Source: a virus. Taken from it: a stretch of DNA of 23,337 nucleotides. The DNA lies in IMG/VR virus record IMGVR_UViG_3300024999_000409, positions 1 to 23,337 of that record; one strand, given 5' to 3'. The notes under the pieces are model-generated. The model saw only the letters and a list, made by a program, of their open reading frames with translations. It searched no databases and was not told the DNA's origin. The translations under genes were made by a program, and so were the position numbers. This document shows positions 13,424-22,586 of the stretch, piece by piece. How positions within the stretch are numbered: the stretch's first letter is position 1; each line of letters begins with the position of its first letter.

Positions 13424-14260
13424 TTAAACACATAATTTCTTTAAATTATCAGGACATTCATCTAAATAATAGAAATAATGATTATTTATTATTCTTACAA
13501 CGTTGGTTAAGCATTTATTAATACATCCTCTTTTAAGTCCTAACTCTCTTTCACACAATAATTGATTTGACCAAGTTCCTATATATTGATAATTTTTATC
13601 AAAAACTACAAAATCACGATTATATCTAATGCGCTTTAATCTATCTTTGAGATTTGTTTCTGAGTAATCCTCTATGTATATTAAAATATAATCATTTAAA
13701 GATGGTTTTTTATTTTTAAGAACTGTCATAGAATCCCCTACACGCACATCATTTTCTTCGCAGAAAAGAAGTCTATTATCACATTCTTTAATAAAATTAC
13801 CATATTTATCAAATATTAAGAAAGGATGACTATCATCTGGTTTTGTTTTTAGATATTCAATACGATTTAGACCAGTTGCTTTATTTGCTCCTTGTCCACC
13901 AAGAGTCATGTTGTATCCACTACAACCATATGTGTTATAATAATCAATCCAAAATATTTCTTTATTATCTAAATCTTCTTGGGAATATGCTTGATCTATT
14001 ATTTCCCATATGAATTTTTCCTTTCCATATTTATTTATTGCCTTTTGAAATGCCGTATCATTACGTTTAATTGTGCTTAAATGATTTTGTTTTCTAGTTT
14101 TTAAAGATTTAGTAGTTTGACCAATATATTTTTTATTATTCATTATATTTGTGACTGAGTAAATAATTCCGAATTTATTTTTCTTATCTATATTAATCAC
14201 ATCCTTAAAATTAGGTAAACAAAAAGACAGATATAAAGTCTGTCTTTTTGTTTGTTTCAA
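13424..14260 (-). CDS. GIY-YIG homing endonuclease with NUMOD1-like repeats
   Basis: Up to 278 residues. The catalytic domain includes FGIIY at 30-34, KKYIG at 43-47, R56 in TRKQNH, KYGKEKF at 78-83, the catalytic glutamate near E101 in KEIFWI, and GYNMTLGGQG at 115-124, so it is complete. The C-terminal half has two NUMOD1-like DNA-binding modules: about 147-185 (FLIFDKYGNFIKEC) and 217-260 (FVVFDKNYQYIGTW then a helix-turn-helix). This is the standard plan of phage intron or free-standing homing enzymes. The start is uncertain: 14260 is TTG, and its first 15 codons overlap the upstream gene's terminator, so the real start may lie near the GTG at codon 21. Confidence 0.85.
   Translation of the reverse strand: MKQTKRQTLYLSFCLPNFKDVINIDKKNKFGIIYSVTNIMNNKKYIGQTTKSLKTRKQNHLSTIKRNDTAFQKAINKYGKEKFIWEIIDQAYSQEDLDNKEIFWIDYYNTYGCSGYNMTLGGQGANKATGLNRIEYLKTKPDDSHPFLIFDKYGNFIKECDNRLLFCEENDVRVGDSMTVLKNKKPSLNDYILIYIEDYSETNLKDRLKRIRYNRDFVVFDKNYQYIGTWSNQLLCERELGLKRGCINKCLTNVVRIINNHYFYYLDECPDNLKKLCV
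14217..14253 (-). terminator. Intrinsic terminator after the tail-tip gene
   Basis: AAACAAAAAGACAGA and TCTGTCTTTTTGTTT form a 15-base perfect stem with loop TATAAAG; the minus-strand right arm is T-rich. It follows the tail-tip gene stop (14315) by about 60 bases and overlaps the proposed start of the GIY-YIG gene. Confidence 0.75.
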
Positions 14261-14314
14261 ACATTATAATTCTTCAAAAACATACACCTTCTACGATTGA
14301 ATCTTTAGCGAAGG

Positions 14315-15733
14315 TTATTTACTGCACATTAATTTATATGCGCTTTCCCATTCCCACTTATCGCCTACTGTAATTGCAAATCCATCCCCACAATATGCTA
14401 AGTATAATTTATTGTAGTCGTTGACAATGTTTTGAACAAACCCAAAAGCACTTGCTGGACGATTCACAATATCGGCACTAATACGGGCAGATATACCAGA
14501 TGTAGTACCATAAATATTAAGGGCAGCACGCCCAGAGATGTGTTGTGAGATATAGTTGCTAAACCCACCAACGCTTACGTCATATTCATCATACGTTAGT
14601 TCATCAAAAGCCTTTTCCGTGATCTGCGCTATAGATGTAGTGTCGTTACCGCGAATAATTGGGAGCATAGCTATATAAGACGAATCTGCTGTATCAGTTA
14701 CTACCCAATCTATACGCTGTTTTATGCGTATACCACTAGCGGTAAAAACGTGTTCTTTTGTGTGATATCCAACGACGGTTGTATGGTCATTAGGATCGTA
14801 CATGGTAGACTTCTGAACAATTTTTAACTCCGAACAAGCAAACGAGTCCCCTGCAACAAGTGTATATCCAATGCCATCAACGTAGAACTTGGCATAGGTA
14901 TTAACCTCGTCCCCGTGTGCTTTTGTGCCAATGAAGTCGGAACGACCAGTTAATTTTATAGCCATTTCCCACTCACCAACAAGGCATACCTTAGTTCTGT
15001 CGGTAAAAACTCCGTTGCTATATGTTGCTAAATACGCTTCGTTTATACCCCATCCGTCTGCATTATTTGGGACACTAGTATAATGAAGTATCGGATATTT
15101 AATATATTTGTCGTTCACCAATGTTGGTAAGTAAGCGTATAAATGCGTGGCATCTGTTGATACAAAAAAGCGATTCTTGCTTTGTGCAATTTGCGTATCA
15201 TTCAATTTCATCTTGGGACTTAAGATATCAGAATAATGGGGCCATTTTACATAGATATTAGCGTCTGCTCCAGCCGTAACGGTAATAACAAATAACGTCC
15301 CTGAATTAAATGACATTGGAGAATCAACAGTCGGCAAATTGCTTTCTGATTTGCGATATCGAACGGCATGCGTTAGATCGGCGCTTACCATGTAACGGTA
15401 TGCTGCTCCAGTTTCCCACGTTCCAGATGGTTTTTGCAAAACGGTAAGAGCGTAATATGCTGGCGTACTACCGACATAAAGTTGGCAATTTTCGGGAGCG
15501 TAGAAAGCATAAGAGTCGTAACCAGCCAGATTGCCAAGGTATGCACCATAAGAAAATGTTGAGCTACCAACGTCACAACTCATTCCCGCGTAAGATTCGG
15601 AGGTGAAATAACGTGAATAATTCTTGAGACTTATCGCCTCAAAAATGTCTCCTTTATCTGTGTACGCAATTGAAATTGCTTCTGTTTTCTTTTTAGTAAA
15701 CTTCTTAGCGGCTCCAAGGGTTTCTATATCCAT
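14315..15733 (-). CDS. Tail fibre / tail-tip appendage protein, GC-richer than its neighbours
   Basis: 472 residues from ATG 15733, which overlaps the previous stop as TAATG, with GGAGGG upstream; an earlier in-frame TTG abuts that site and is unlikely. The sequence is rich in Gly, Ser, Tyr and Thr, with many beta-type stretches and no cysteine clusters or membrane segments, as expected of a surface appendage or receptor-binding protein. I find no named domain. Two 60-base lines sampled by hand here have about 42-52% G+C, against about 25% in the tail gene at 20013. This suggests the module came from a different source, as is common for host-range genes. It is the last gene of the tail series before a terminator. 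Confidence 0.6.
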   Translation of the reverse strand: MDIETLGAAKKFTKKKTEAISIAYTDKGDIFEAISLKNYSRYFTSESYAGMSCDVGSSTFSYGAYLGNLAGYDSYAFYAPENCQLYVGSTPAYYALTVLQKPSGTWETGAAYRYMVSADLTHAVRYRKSESNLPTVDSPMSFNSGTLFVITVTAGADANIYVKWPHYSDILSPKMKLNDTQIAQSKNRFFVSTDATHLYAYLPTLVNDKYIKYPILHYTSVPNNADGWGINEAYLATYSNGVFTDRTKVCLVGEWEMAIKLTGRSDFIGTKAHGDEVNTYAKFYVDGIGYTLVAGDSFACSELKIVQKSTMYDPNDHTTVVGYHTKEHVFTASGIRIKQRIDWVVTDTADSSYIAMLPIIRGNDTTSIAQITEKAFDELTYDEYDVSVGGFSNYISQHISGRAALNIYGTTSGISARISADIVNRPASAFGFVQNIVNDYNKLYLAYCGDGFAITVGDKWEWESAYKLMCSK

Positions 15734-16290
15734 TAGATTTCCCTCCAAACACCACTGTAGTAGCGATAGTATTTATTATCTAACGGGTCAGGGTAAAAAA
15801 CAATCAAGGTATTCCCATCTTCTCCTGGTGGATCTGGTTCAGTTGACAACTTCGCTAAACTCCCAGCAATGGTAGTCTGAGTCAACAAAGCCCCATTTGC
15901 AGTAGTTTGCAATGTAACAACATCACCATCATCACGAGTTACGGGAATGGCAGAATATAATCCTGCCGATAATACAGGGTTTCCACTTACTGCCACATTA
16001 TCTGCTGCATTTCCTACTACAGTTACTGCATCGGTTATTTTTTTAATTCCATTAGTATCCATGATAGCTGTTAAAGTTGTTTGAGTTGCAAAATCTTTAG
16101 CGATTAATGTATCTTGCTTCGCCTCTGTTGATGCCCCTGTAGGCAATATACTTGAATTTACTACTACGCCATTTGTTGTTCCTGGAGTTGTTTGATCAAT
16201 ATTAACCTTTGGAGAAAATGCACCCCCATCAATCCAGTCATTAACTTTTTTCCAATAGTCCTTTAATGTCCCCAATTCTATCAATGCCAT
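15733..16290 (-). CDS. Virion structural/appendage protein with 'TEAKQDTLI' motif
   Basis: 185 residues from ATG 16290, chosen because an AAAGGGGGA site precedes it; an earlier ATG (16344) has none. The central part (NSSILPTGASTEAKQDTLIA, then FATQTTLTAI) is a motif that recurs in many phage fibre and head-decoration proteins, probably a trimeric beta or coiled stalk. The C-terminus (IVFYPDPLDNKYYRYYSGVW) is aromatic. It shares the GC-richer composition of the next gene and overlaps it as TAATG, so the two form a translationally coupled pair, probably parts of the same appendage. Confidence 0.6.
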   Translation of the reverse strand: MALIELGTLKDYWKKVNDWIDGGAFSPKVNIDQTTPGTTNGVVVNSSILPTGASTEAKQDTLIAKDFATQTTLTAIMDTNGIKKITDAVTVVGNAADNVAVSGNPVLSAGLYSAIPVTRDDGDVVTLQTTANGALLTQTTIAGSLAKLSTEPDPPGEDGNTLIVFYPDPLDNKYYRYYSGVWREI

Positions 16291-16351
16291 ATTATTATTT
16301 ATTCCCCCTTTATATTTATAAAATATTATATTTTGCTTATACACTGAATCT

Positions 16352-16594
16352 CTACAAAGTAGTTCCTGACCATTTCACTTCAGTTCCCGATAGTTCCATA
16401 ATTTGCAAAGTATTAATTAATGCATCAGTAATAATTAAAAATGAAGTAGTTATAGTATCTGAATTATTAATTTTAATAGAAATTTGATCTTTTGCTTCAA
16501 TAGCTATACCAGATAATGGAGATTCAAATGTTATAATTTCATTATTAATAACTGTAGTGTAGAAATCATTTGAAGATACGATAGAAGTTGCCAT
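16352..16594 (-). CDS. Small phage protein of unknown function, tail region
   Basis: 80 residues with a strong AAAGGAGGTGA ribosome site. Alternating polar and hydrophobic residues and many Ile, Thr and Ser suggest a small beta-rich structural protein. There are no cysteines or membrane segments. It stands between the membrane protein and the appendage pair. Confidence 0.65.
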   Translation of the reverse strand: MATSIVSSNDFYTTVINNEIITFESPLSGIAIEAKDQISIKINNSDTITTSFLIITDALINTLQIMELSGTEVKWSGTTL

Positions 16595-16639
16595 TTTTTA
16601 TTTTCACCTCCTTTAAAATGTCATTCCATTTGGTTATTT

Positions 16640-17092
16640 TTATTTTAGTTTGATTAAGTCTAAATATATTTCTTTTAAACTATACATTTCACATTCATTA
16701 TATAATTTGAATCTAAGCCAATCATCAACAAAAATACAGAATGGAACTATTAGCATCCACAATATTGTATATGGGATACAAATCTGTCTATATAAATTCC
16801 CCCATGTATCTGAGTAATTCCATAGGTTCATCTCTAAAAACACATTAAAAAACATACCAGAAACAAACTCGACAATTAAAACTATAAAAGTTCCAATTAA
16901 AGTTTGTTGATATATTTTTAATTTATAATATTGTGGATACTCATTAAGCAATCCAATTAATACACTACAAATTCCACCTATTAGTAACATAATTATATTT
17001 GCATTGCTACGCCACACTCCCTCTAAGGTGAAATAAATCATACCCATAATAAAGAAGAGAGATAGATATTTTATTAACTGCTTACCATACAT
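16640..17092 (-). CDS. Polytopic membrane protein, resembles ABC_trans_CmpB family
   Basis: 150 residues with four likely membrane helices (about 8-24, 31-50, 63-86 and 103-123). The block EFVSGMFFNVFLEMNLWNYS followed by RQICIPYTILWMLIVPFCIFVDDW has the layout of the 'putative ABC transporter type IV' membrane family found in Firmicutes and some of their phages. No ATPase partner is present, so a transport role is unlikely here. Its ATG lies inside the end of the preceding gene (11-base overlap), so it is translated with the tail genes. A membrane protein inside a tail series could serve superinfection exclusion or DNA entry, but this is speculation. Confidence 0.65.
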   Translation of the reverse strand: MYGKQLIKYLSLFFIMGMIYFTLEGVWRSNANIIMLLIGGICSVLIGLLNEYPQYYKLKIYQQTLIGTFIVLIVEFVSGMFFNVFLEMNLWNYSDTWGNLYRQICIPYTILWMLIVPFCIFVDDWLRFKLYNECEMYSLKEIYLDLIKLK

Positions 17093-17774
17093 AATTTTCC
17101 CACACTATCTCACCCACACATTCAATAGTCTCACATGCCACAACTTGATTTCGTAAGGTTTCAAACATCTTAATTCTTTCAGTCATAAATGTTGCACCTT
17201 CTGTTGCCAATTGTACAATTTGTTCCATAGTAAACGGAGTGCAAATTGTTTCAGACGCACTTTTCCATTCTGGAGCATATGATGGGTTTAAAGTAGCTAA
17301 AGTTGCTTGACTTATAACTCGGTTTTGATCGTCTCTACTATTAGTAAAAAACTCCTGTGTTCCTCGACATGAAGAATAGAATCCTGCAAGTATTTCCTGT
17401 TCACATGCCACATTCAACTCATAAATTTTATTTTGTTGATAATCTTCCAATGTTATTGTATTTTCAATAGGAGGAATGAGATTAAAAGTTTGTTTAATAG
17501 TAATTAATTCTGATTTTGTTTGGACTTGTTCTAGGCGAAGTGTTTCTATTTCTGATAGAGGTTTAATTGGTTCTGGCGGTTTTTCTATTGGCACGACATC
17601 AATTAGATTATTATTAGAGTCTAATACGAAATCAAAATATGGTTGATTGATTAGTATTTTTTGTCCTAATTCGCTTGAATCATCTACAACGAACACATTT
17701 TCGTAATTGCCAAAGTTTTCATTTGTACTTATTGAACTTGTTTCTACGCTTTTAGTAGATTTATGAATGATCAT
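17082..17774 (-). CDS. Tail-associated protein with DUF4376-like C-terminal region
   Basis: 230 residues with an AAGGAGAG ribosome site. The N-terminal 65 residues carry a short beta-rich segment; a Pro/Glu-rich linker (IEKPPEPIKPLSE) and a helix follow. Residues 115-230 (KIYELNVACEQEILAGFYSS, FTNSRDDQNRVISQ, APEWKSASETI) fit the DUF4376 pattern found in phage tail fibre or fibre-assembly genes. Its position between fibre genes supports a structural or assembly role. Confidence 0.6.
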   Translation of the reverse strand: MIIHKSTKSVETSSISTNENFGNYENVFVVDDSSELGQKILINQPYFDFVLDSNNNLIDVVPIEKPPEPIKPLSEIETLRLEQVQTKSELITIKQTFNLIPPIENTITLEDYQQNKIYELNVACEQEILAGFYSSCRGTQEFFTNSRDDQNRVISQATLATLNPSYAPEWKSASETICTPFTMEQIVQLATEGATFMTERIKMFETLRNQVVACETIECVGEIVWENYVW

Positions 17775-17791
17775 TTTCTTCTCTCCTTATC

Positions 17792-18520
17792 TTATCTAAA
17801 TGCTATATAATTATATTTTATGGTGTTTTGATTATTCGATATAACATAGGTGGTGCCAGAAAAAAAAGTATAATGTCCTACATTAAACCCTGTACTTATA
17901 ACTGCAACAAGCGTCTTTAATCCAACATCGGAATTTGCCTGAGCTGGATATTCAGCTATTGCTAATCCACTATCGTAATCGTAAGCATTGACATGTCTTA
18001 TACCATAACTTAACATCACAAAAACAGCCGAAGGTTGAAAGCCTAAGACTATATTTCTTGATGCTAAACCATCACCTGTATATGAACCAGTTACATATGT
18101 CTTTTCTACTGGATAACCACTTGAATTCAAGGTAGCAACCCCATTTGCGACTCCTTTTTGAGTTAGGGGAATTGCATCTATTTGAACAGCAGTTACAGCG
18201 TGCGGATTAGAAGTATTATTAGAATGCGTAATAAGATCATCAGTAACTTGTGTAATACTATCAGTAATTCCATTATAATCATCTGCTGTAACAAGATAAC
18301 TATCAAGTGCTAATTGTAATACTTGTAATAACCCCTCTTGTCCTTGATTATCAAAATCTGAACCTAATGTTGTATAAGTAAATCCAGAAGTTGAAGATAT
18401 GAAACTCGCTTGACCTGAGCTTGAGCGAGGTTTTGTATTATATAATGTTGTTAAATGAATTGCTTCTGCTGTAAGATTGTCATTTGTTAGACTATTATTT
18501 GGAAGATTTGATTTAGCCAT
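17792..18520 (-). CDS. Tail fibre / collar-type protein
   Basis: 242 residues with an AAAGGAGG ribosome site. The middle has HSNNTSNPHAVTAVQIDAI and GVATLNSSGYP, which are hallmarks of phage tail fibres and collar proteins, where they form short stalk repeats. The C-terminus (SYTGDGLASRNIVLGFQPSA and on) looks like a beta-structured tip. It follows the small baseplate gene in transcription order, as fibre genes commonly do. Confidence 0.7.
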   Translation of the reverse strand: MAKSNLPNNSLTNDNLTAEAIHLTTLYNTKPRSSSGQASFISSTSGFTYTTLGSDFDNQGQEGLLQVLQLALDSYLVTADDYNGITDSITQVTDDLITHSNNTSNPHAVTAVQIDAIPLTQKGVANGVATLNSSGYPVEKTYVTGSYTGDGLASRNIVLGFQPSAVFVMLSYGIRHVNAYDYDSGLAIAEYPAQANSDVGLKTLVAVISTGFNVGHYTFFSGTTYVISNNQNTIKYNYIAFR

Positions 18521-18543
18521 TTATGTGTTTTCCCTCCTTTGTA

Positions 18544-18834
18544 TTATTTCTTTATTCCTATAAATGCGTTTTTAAGAGTGCTAATTGAATGAAGTTGTAC
18601 TGCGTCATTTGTTATTAATACTAATCCAGTATTATTTTTAAGATTTGGAATAATATTTTCAGATGGATCAATAATCAGAACTACATTTACAGTTCCATCC
18701 TCATTCACACTTGAAACTTTAGCGTCCCATCCTTGCATATTTCCATATCTATTTTCCCTTTCTTTTATTATTTTTAATACTTTTCTTTCAATGTATTTAT
18801 CAAGTTCTTTAAGTTCTTCACTGTTTAAATTCAT
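18544..18834 (-). CDS. Small baseplate-type protein
   Basis: 96 residues from ATG 18834, with AGAAGGTGA eight bases upstream; the GTG at 18846 overlaps that site and is rejected. A charged helix (ELKELDKYIERKVLKI) leads into a beta-rich segment (GWDAKVSSVNEDGTVNVVL) and ends KNAFIGIKK. This is the plan of small OB-like baseplate proteins next to tail hub genes in Firmicute phages. The assignment relies on pattern and position. Confidence 0.5.
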   Translation of the reverse strand: MNLNSEELKELDKYIERKVLKIIKERENRYGNMQGWDAKVSSVNEDGTVNVVLIIDPSENIIPNLKNNTGLVLITNDAVQLHSISTLKNAFIGIKK

Positions 18835-18858
18835 ATTTACATTCACCTTCTTTTAAAA

Positions 18859-19998
18859 TTATATAAATGGTATTTCCTTAGATTTAACAGCATTAATTGA
18901 AAGTGTGCCATTACTATTTAATTGTAAATTTATATCATTGATTAGAAATCTTTCTTTATTTAGACCAAGTTTTGAGTCAGTTAACGTTATAATTGCATCT
19001 GAGTTTAAATGAAACATTCCCAAACTATTAATCTGAACAGAGTTTTGAACAGCCGTTTTTCTTTTTAAAATATACTCTGATAAATCAATGCACTGTTGCT
19101 CGGTTGAAATAGTATCAGTTTGATAAAAAAATATTCTATCAAAACCTAAATTTTGTACGCTTGTTGGTGATAGTAAATTGGAATTGACAACTGTATGAGA
19201 CACAGCCACTCCTGACGCAATATTTGACCCAACCACACGAACACTAGTATAGAGATCTGACCAATTAAATTGATTTGAACCACCTTGATAAACAAAAGAA
19301 TTTGTTGAAAAGTCCCACAAAGGAGATTTAATATCATCATCTACATCTTTGCTTATTTCTAATTGACCGTTTTCATTATAAAAACAAGAACAAGCATATA
19401 ATTGTGATAAATCTGTAATTATTTTTCCAAGTGTATCATTTGGTTGGTATGTCATGGTATAAGGTGTTTTTAATCCAACAAGTGAAGTATCAATAAGAGG
19501 AGGTTGTGGGTCTCCACTTAGTTCTAAAACACTTTTTATTGCTTGACTTACATCAGTATCAATATTTATTATATACACATAACCAATTTCCCCATTTAAA
19601 TCACCATTTAGCAAACTGAATTTATCTACACCATTGATAGATATTAAAGAATTACTAAATTTACTAGAAACTGAAGGGTTATCTAATATGTAAACTCCTT
19701 GGGGTAAGAAAAAATCAGTTTTATTAGGTATTTCTAAACATAAACTTAAACGAAACTTTTGATGTATATAAAAATTCTCAGGATTAGGTATATATTTATT
19801 ATCTAAATTAAATATATCAAAACTGCAAGTTCTCCTTACTCCATTATTTCTTTTTATAGAAAGATTACCATTTGTATTTGAAATTAACGTTGTAATTTCT
19901 TCTCGTACTGTTTCATCTGACCTTAAAAGTTCTATTTTTACCTTACGTGTATATGTACCTGATTCGAGAGCGTTTATATAATCATTGAAATTTGCCAT
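18859..19998 (-). CDS. Baseplate hub-like tail protein
   Basis: 379 residues with an AAGGT ribosome site. The start (YTRKVKIELL, then GNLSIKRNNGVRRTCSFDIF and a YIPNPENFYI segment) and the later LPQGVYILDNPSVSS resemble tail/baseplate hub proteins of clostridial phages that open with a 'G.Y.RKVKIE' strand, and more distantly the gp27/XkdQ type. It is predicted to form a ring at the tail end that connects tube and fibres. It lies between the distal-tail-like and small baseplate genes. Confidence 0.55.
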   Translation of the reverse strand: MANFNDYINALESGTYTRKVKIELLRSDETVREEITTLISNTNGNLSIKRNNGVRRTCSFDIFNLDNKYIPNPENFYIHQKFRLSLCLEIPNKTDFFLPQGVYILDNPSVSSKFSNSLISINGVDKFSLLNGDLNGEIGYVYIINIDTDVSQAIKSVLELSGDPQPPLIDTSLVGLKTPYTMTYQPNDTLGKIITDLSQLYACSCFYNENGQLEISKDVDDDIKSPLWDFSTNSFVYQGGSNQFNWSDLYTSVRVVGSNIASGVAVSHTVVNSNLLSPTSVQNLGFDRIFFYQTDTISTEQQCIDLSEYILKRKTAVQNSVQINSLGMFHLNSDAIITLTDSKLGLNKERFLINDINLQLNSNGTLSINAVKSKEIPFI

Positions 19999-20012
19999 GT
20001 AATAACCTTCCT

Positions 20013-20879
20013 TTACGAATCTTCACACTGTATAAAGTCAAAGTTGATAAGATATAATTGTTGATCAATACCATCATTAATTTGTGTAGCAGAATAGTTA
20101 TGAGTTTTTACACGCCATAACTCCCCTTTTCTATTTTTTAAAGTTTTTGTCGTAATATCTTGAATTCTATTTCTTAGTGTATCTGTAAAATCAACAGATT
20201 GAACAATTCCATTTTCTGAAGAAATATCTCCAACTAAAGCTTGAATCGAACCTCGTAAAAAATTTCTAGTTCCTTTAGAAAATGAATTATATTTTGTATA
20301 AGATAGGTTTTCTGTAAAATCTTCATCATTGGTTAATGACCCACTACTTACGTTTAAATCCATTTTGTAAACATAAGTAGATCCATCTAAATCATTTCCA
20401 ATTAAAAACCACCCATAAAAATTCATCTCAATTTCATCTGCCAAAAATGGTTCTGAAATTTGATCACTGTTTAATGCGTTAATTTGATACTCATAAATTT
20501 TATTTTGTTGACAACTAAAATCAACAAACTCTGTAACTCCTACATCAACAGTCCCTAAAATCTTTAAAACACTACTATTTGATTCTCTTCTACTAATTTG
20601 CCATTGAGTTACAGGAGAATCAAGATTTGCAACATTCCCTGCAATTAAATTATTTTCAAACTCTGCCAACAATATAGTCGTAGGATTCCAAATTAATCTG
20701 TCTGAAATTGCAATATTTGTTAGTGTTTCATTATCAATCTCTATATTTTCTATTTGTAATTTGTCTATTGTTGCACCACCAAAAATCTGTATACTATCAT
20801 AAATTTTTTTAACCGGAGAGGGTGTCCCTGCTACATTTTGAAAATAATTTACCCCTAAGAATAATCCTGATAAAAACAA
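20013..20879 (-). CDS. Tail protein, distal-tail-like position, TTG start
   Basis: 288 residues. The only start that suits the AAGGAGATGA site is TTG at 20879. Beta-rich segments include TQWQISRRESNSSVLKILG and YEYQINALNS, which resemble Fn3-type folds, then a domain ending ELWRVKTHNY. It has no named motif. Its place after the tape measure and Fn3-like gene and before the hub gene suits a distal-tail component. Confidence 0.5.
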   Translation of the reverse strand: MFLSGLFLGVNYFQNVAGTPSPVKKIYDSIQIFGGATIDKLQIENIEIDNETLTNIAISDRLIWNPTTILLAEFENNLIAGNVANLDSPVTQWQISRRESNSSVLKILGTVDVGVTEFVDFSCQQNKIYEYQINALNSDQISEPFLADEIEMNFYGWFLIGNDLDGSTYVYKMDLNVSSGSLTNDEDFTENLSYTKYNSFSKGTRNFLRGSIQALVGDISSENGIVQSVDFTDTLRNRIQDITTKTLKNRKGELWRVKTHNYSATQINDGIDQQLYLINFDFIQCEDS

Positions 20880-20891
20880 AAAATCATCTCC

Positions 20892-22508
20892 TTATGGATG
20901 CAAATGCTCATAAATTTGATTATCATATATAATTAAAACTTCTACTCCTTTAATTCCTATTAGTATTGGATTTATTAAAAATTCCTTTTCTGTTCCATTA
21001 ACTTCAAAACCATTAATATTATAATAATAATGGTTGAATTCAGAGTTATATCCAATCTCATAATAATCACTGGTAATACTGTTTTCTAATCTAATCATTT
21101 TTCCACCAACAGATGTAATATTAGGAACATATATTATCTTTGCAGTAAAATCTAGTGGAATATCAACTTCAAATTCTACATAACTTTCCTCATTTACTTT
21201 ACCAAATAAATCATTAAGGAGAATAGATGCACTAGCAAACTCATCATAAGTTGAAATTTCATCAAATGTTATTGTATCATCTACTGTATCTTCACTATCC
21301 CATGTGGTTGTATCTAATTTTAATCCAGTATTATTTGGAGTAAATAAATTAGAAACATATTCACTTGTTCCTGTTACTGTTCCTTCAATTTGAACTGCTG
21401 GAGACCATAGAACTTTAACTGCACTTAATTCTGGAAGTAAAATTGCAGTAGGAATTACTGTAAGCGAAGGAGATGCATATATAACTGTAAATGTATAAAT
21501 TGGAGATTGGGCTGTGATGTTTTGTTGATTTGTTACAGTTGTATAAACTTTATAAGTGGAATTAGAAATAAAACCATCAAATTCATATGAAATATTTGCT
21601 GAATAACTGTTTGAGGTTGTTAGTATAACTTCATTATTAGAATTTAAAAAAATCATATTCCAATAATTTAATGAAATTGATTCTGCTTGAGTGTAAACAG
21701 ATGTAAACGTGTGCTTTTTTGATGTAATTTCAGCAGGGACAGTCATGGAAACTGTTGAGGTAGCATAGCAGTAAAATGGAGTTTGTCTTGATGTTGCAGA
21801 AGTTTTACTCCATGCTTGATTTCCTAGAGGTGATGTGGTTTTCGATGTAAAAGCAGATACTCTACATCTAATCCAATATTTTGTAGATAAATTTACAGCT
21901 ACTTGTGACCAATCTAATGGAGGACTAAAAAGAATCATACCACTTTGAGTAAATCCTAATGTATTGTCAGTTAGTAGAGGGATGGAAGTCCATGTAGACG
22001 AAGTAGAATTGTAATATTCCCAAACTAACGTTGCTGTATAGATTCCTACAGTTCCGACTAGTAATTTTATTCCTGAAAATTTACTTGTACTGCCAAAATA
22101 ATAAGCATCATTTTGTGTACCAATTGGAACCAAAGTCATATTATTCGTTGTCTCATTTGCAAATACTGTTTCATCTGTATATGTTGTAGTACCTGCGTTA
22201 TACGAAAAACATTGTTGAATAGGCAATGAATCAGAAAATAGTTGAAGTTGCCATTTATATTGATTTCCATTTACTAGAGTGTTAGATGAAAGAGGAAAAG
22301 AAAATATATCATCTTGATACAATATTTGAGAAAGAGGTAAAGCACCTGAATTAAATGCAATATTATTATTCATGTCATAAATCATTAATGAATAAGCGTC
22401 CGAAAATGATCCTTGCATAGTAGCAGTAAAATTTTGATCTATTGAATTATCAATAGTTGTGGAATTCGGAGATAAATAATTTGGTTGATAGATTGCTATT
22501 GGAGTCAA
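20892..22508 (-). CDS. Fn3-like tail protein, start uncertain
   Basis: 538 residues, rich in Ser, Thr, Asn and Tyr. Several Fn3-like stretches are visible (ANISYEFDGFISNSTYKVYT, NGNQYKWQLQLF, AVKVLWSPAVQ). Such domains decorate phage tails and may bind surface carbohydrate. The start is odd: the AAAGGAG site directly abuts the TTG at 22508, and no ATG or GTG follows at proper distance. ATA (codon 4) would have normal spacing. The true start is therefore uncertain by a few codons. It is followed at 13 bases by the distal-tail-like gene. Confidence 0.6.
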   Translation of the reverse strand: MTPIAIYQPNYLSPNSTTIDNSIDQNFTATMQGSFSDAYSLMIYDMNNNIAFNSGALPLSQILYQDDIFSFPLSSNTLVNGNQYKWQLQLFSDSLPIQQCFSYNAGTTTYTDETVFANETTNNMTLVPIGTQNDAYYFGSTSKFSGIKLLVGTVGIYTATLVWEYYNSTSSTWTSIPLLTDNTLGFTQSGMILFSPPLDWSQVAVNLSTKYWIRCRVSAFTSKTTSPLGNQAWSKTSATSRQTPFYCYATSTVSMTVPAEITSKKHTFTSVYTQAESISLNYWNMIFLNSNNEVILTTSNSYSANISYEFDGFISNSTYKVYTTVTNQQNITAQSPIYTFTVIYASPSLTVIPTAILLPELSAVKVLWSPAVQIEGTVTGTSEYVSNLFTPNNTGLKLDTTTWDSEDTVDDTITFDEISTYDEFASASILLNDLFGKVNEESYVEFEVDIPLDFTAKIIYVPNITSVGGKMIRLENSITSDYYEIGYNSEFNHYYYNINGFEVNGTEKEFLINPILIGIKGVEVLIIYDNQIYEHLHP

Positions 22509-22586
22509 CTCCTTTCTTGAAAAATTATTGAAAAATAAGTAAAATATTATTTTTATAAATCATAAATCCCGACAAATAAAACAAAA

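Noticed and set aside
15624-15875. Open frame on the + strand across the appendage genes
   Set aside because: It is a shadow of the GC-richer coding sequence, with no ribosome site or recognisable motif.
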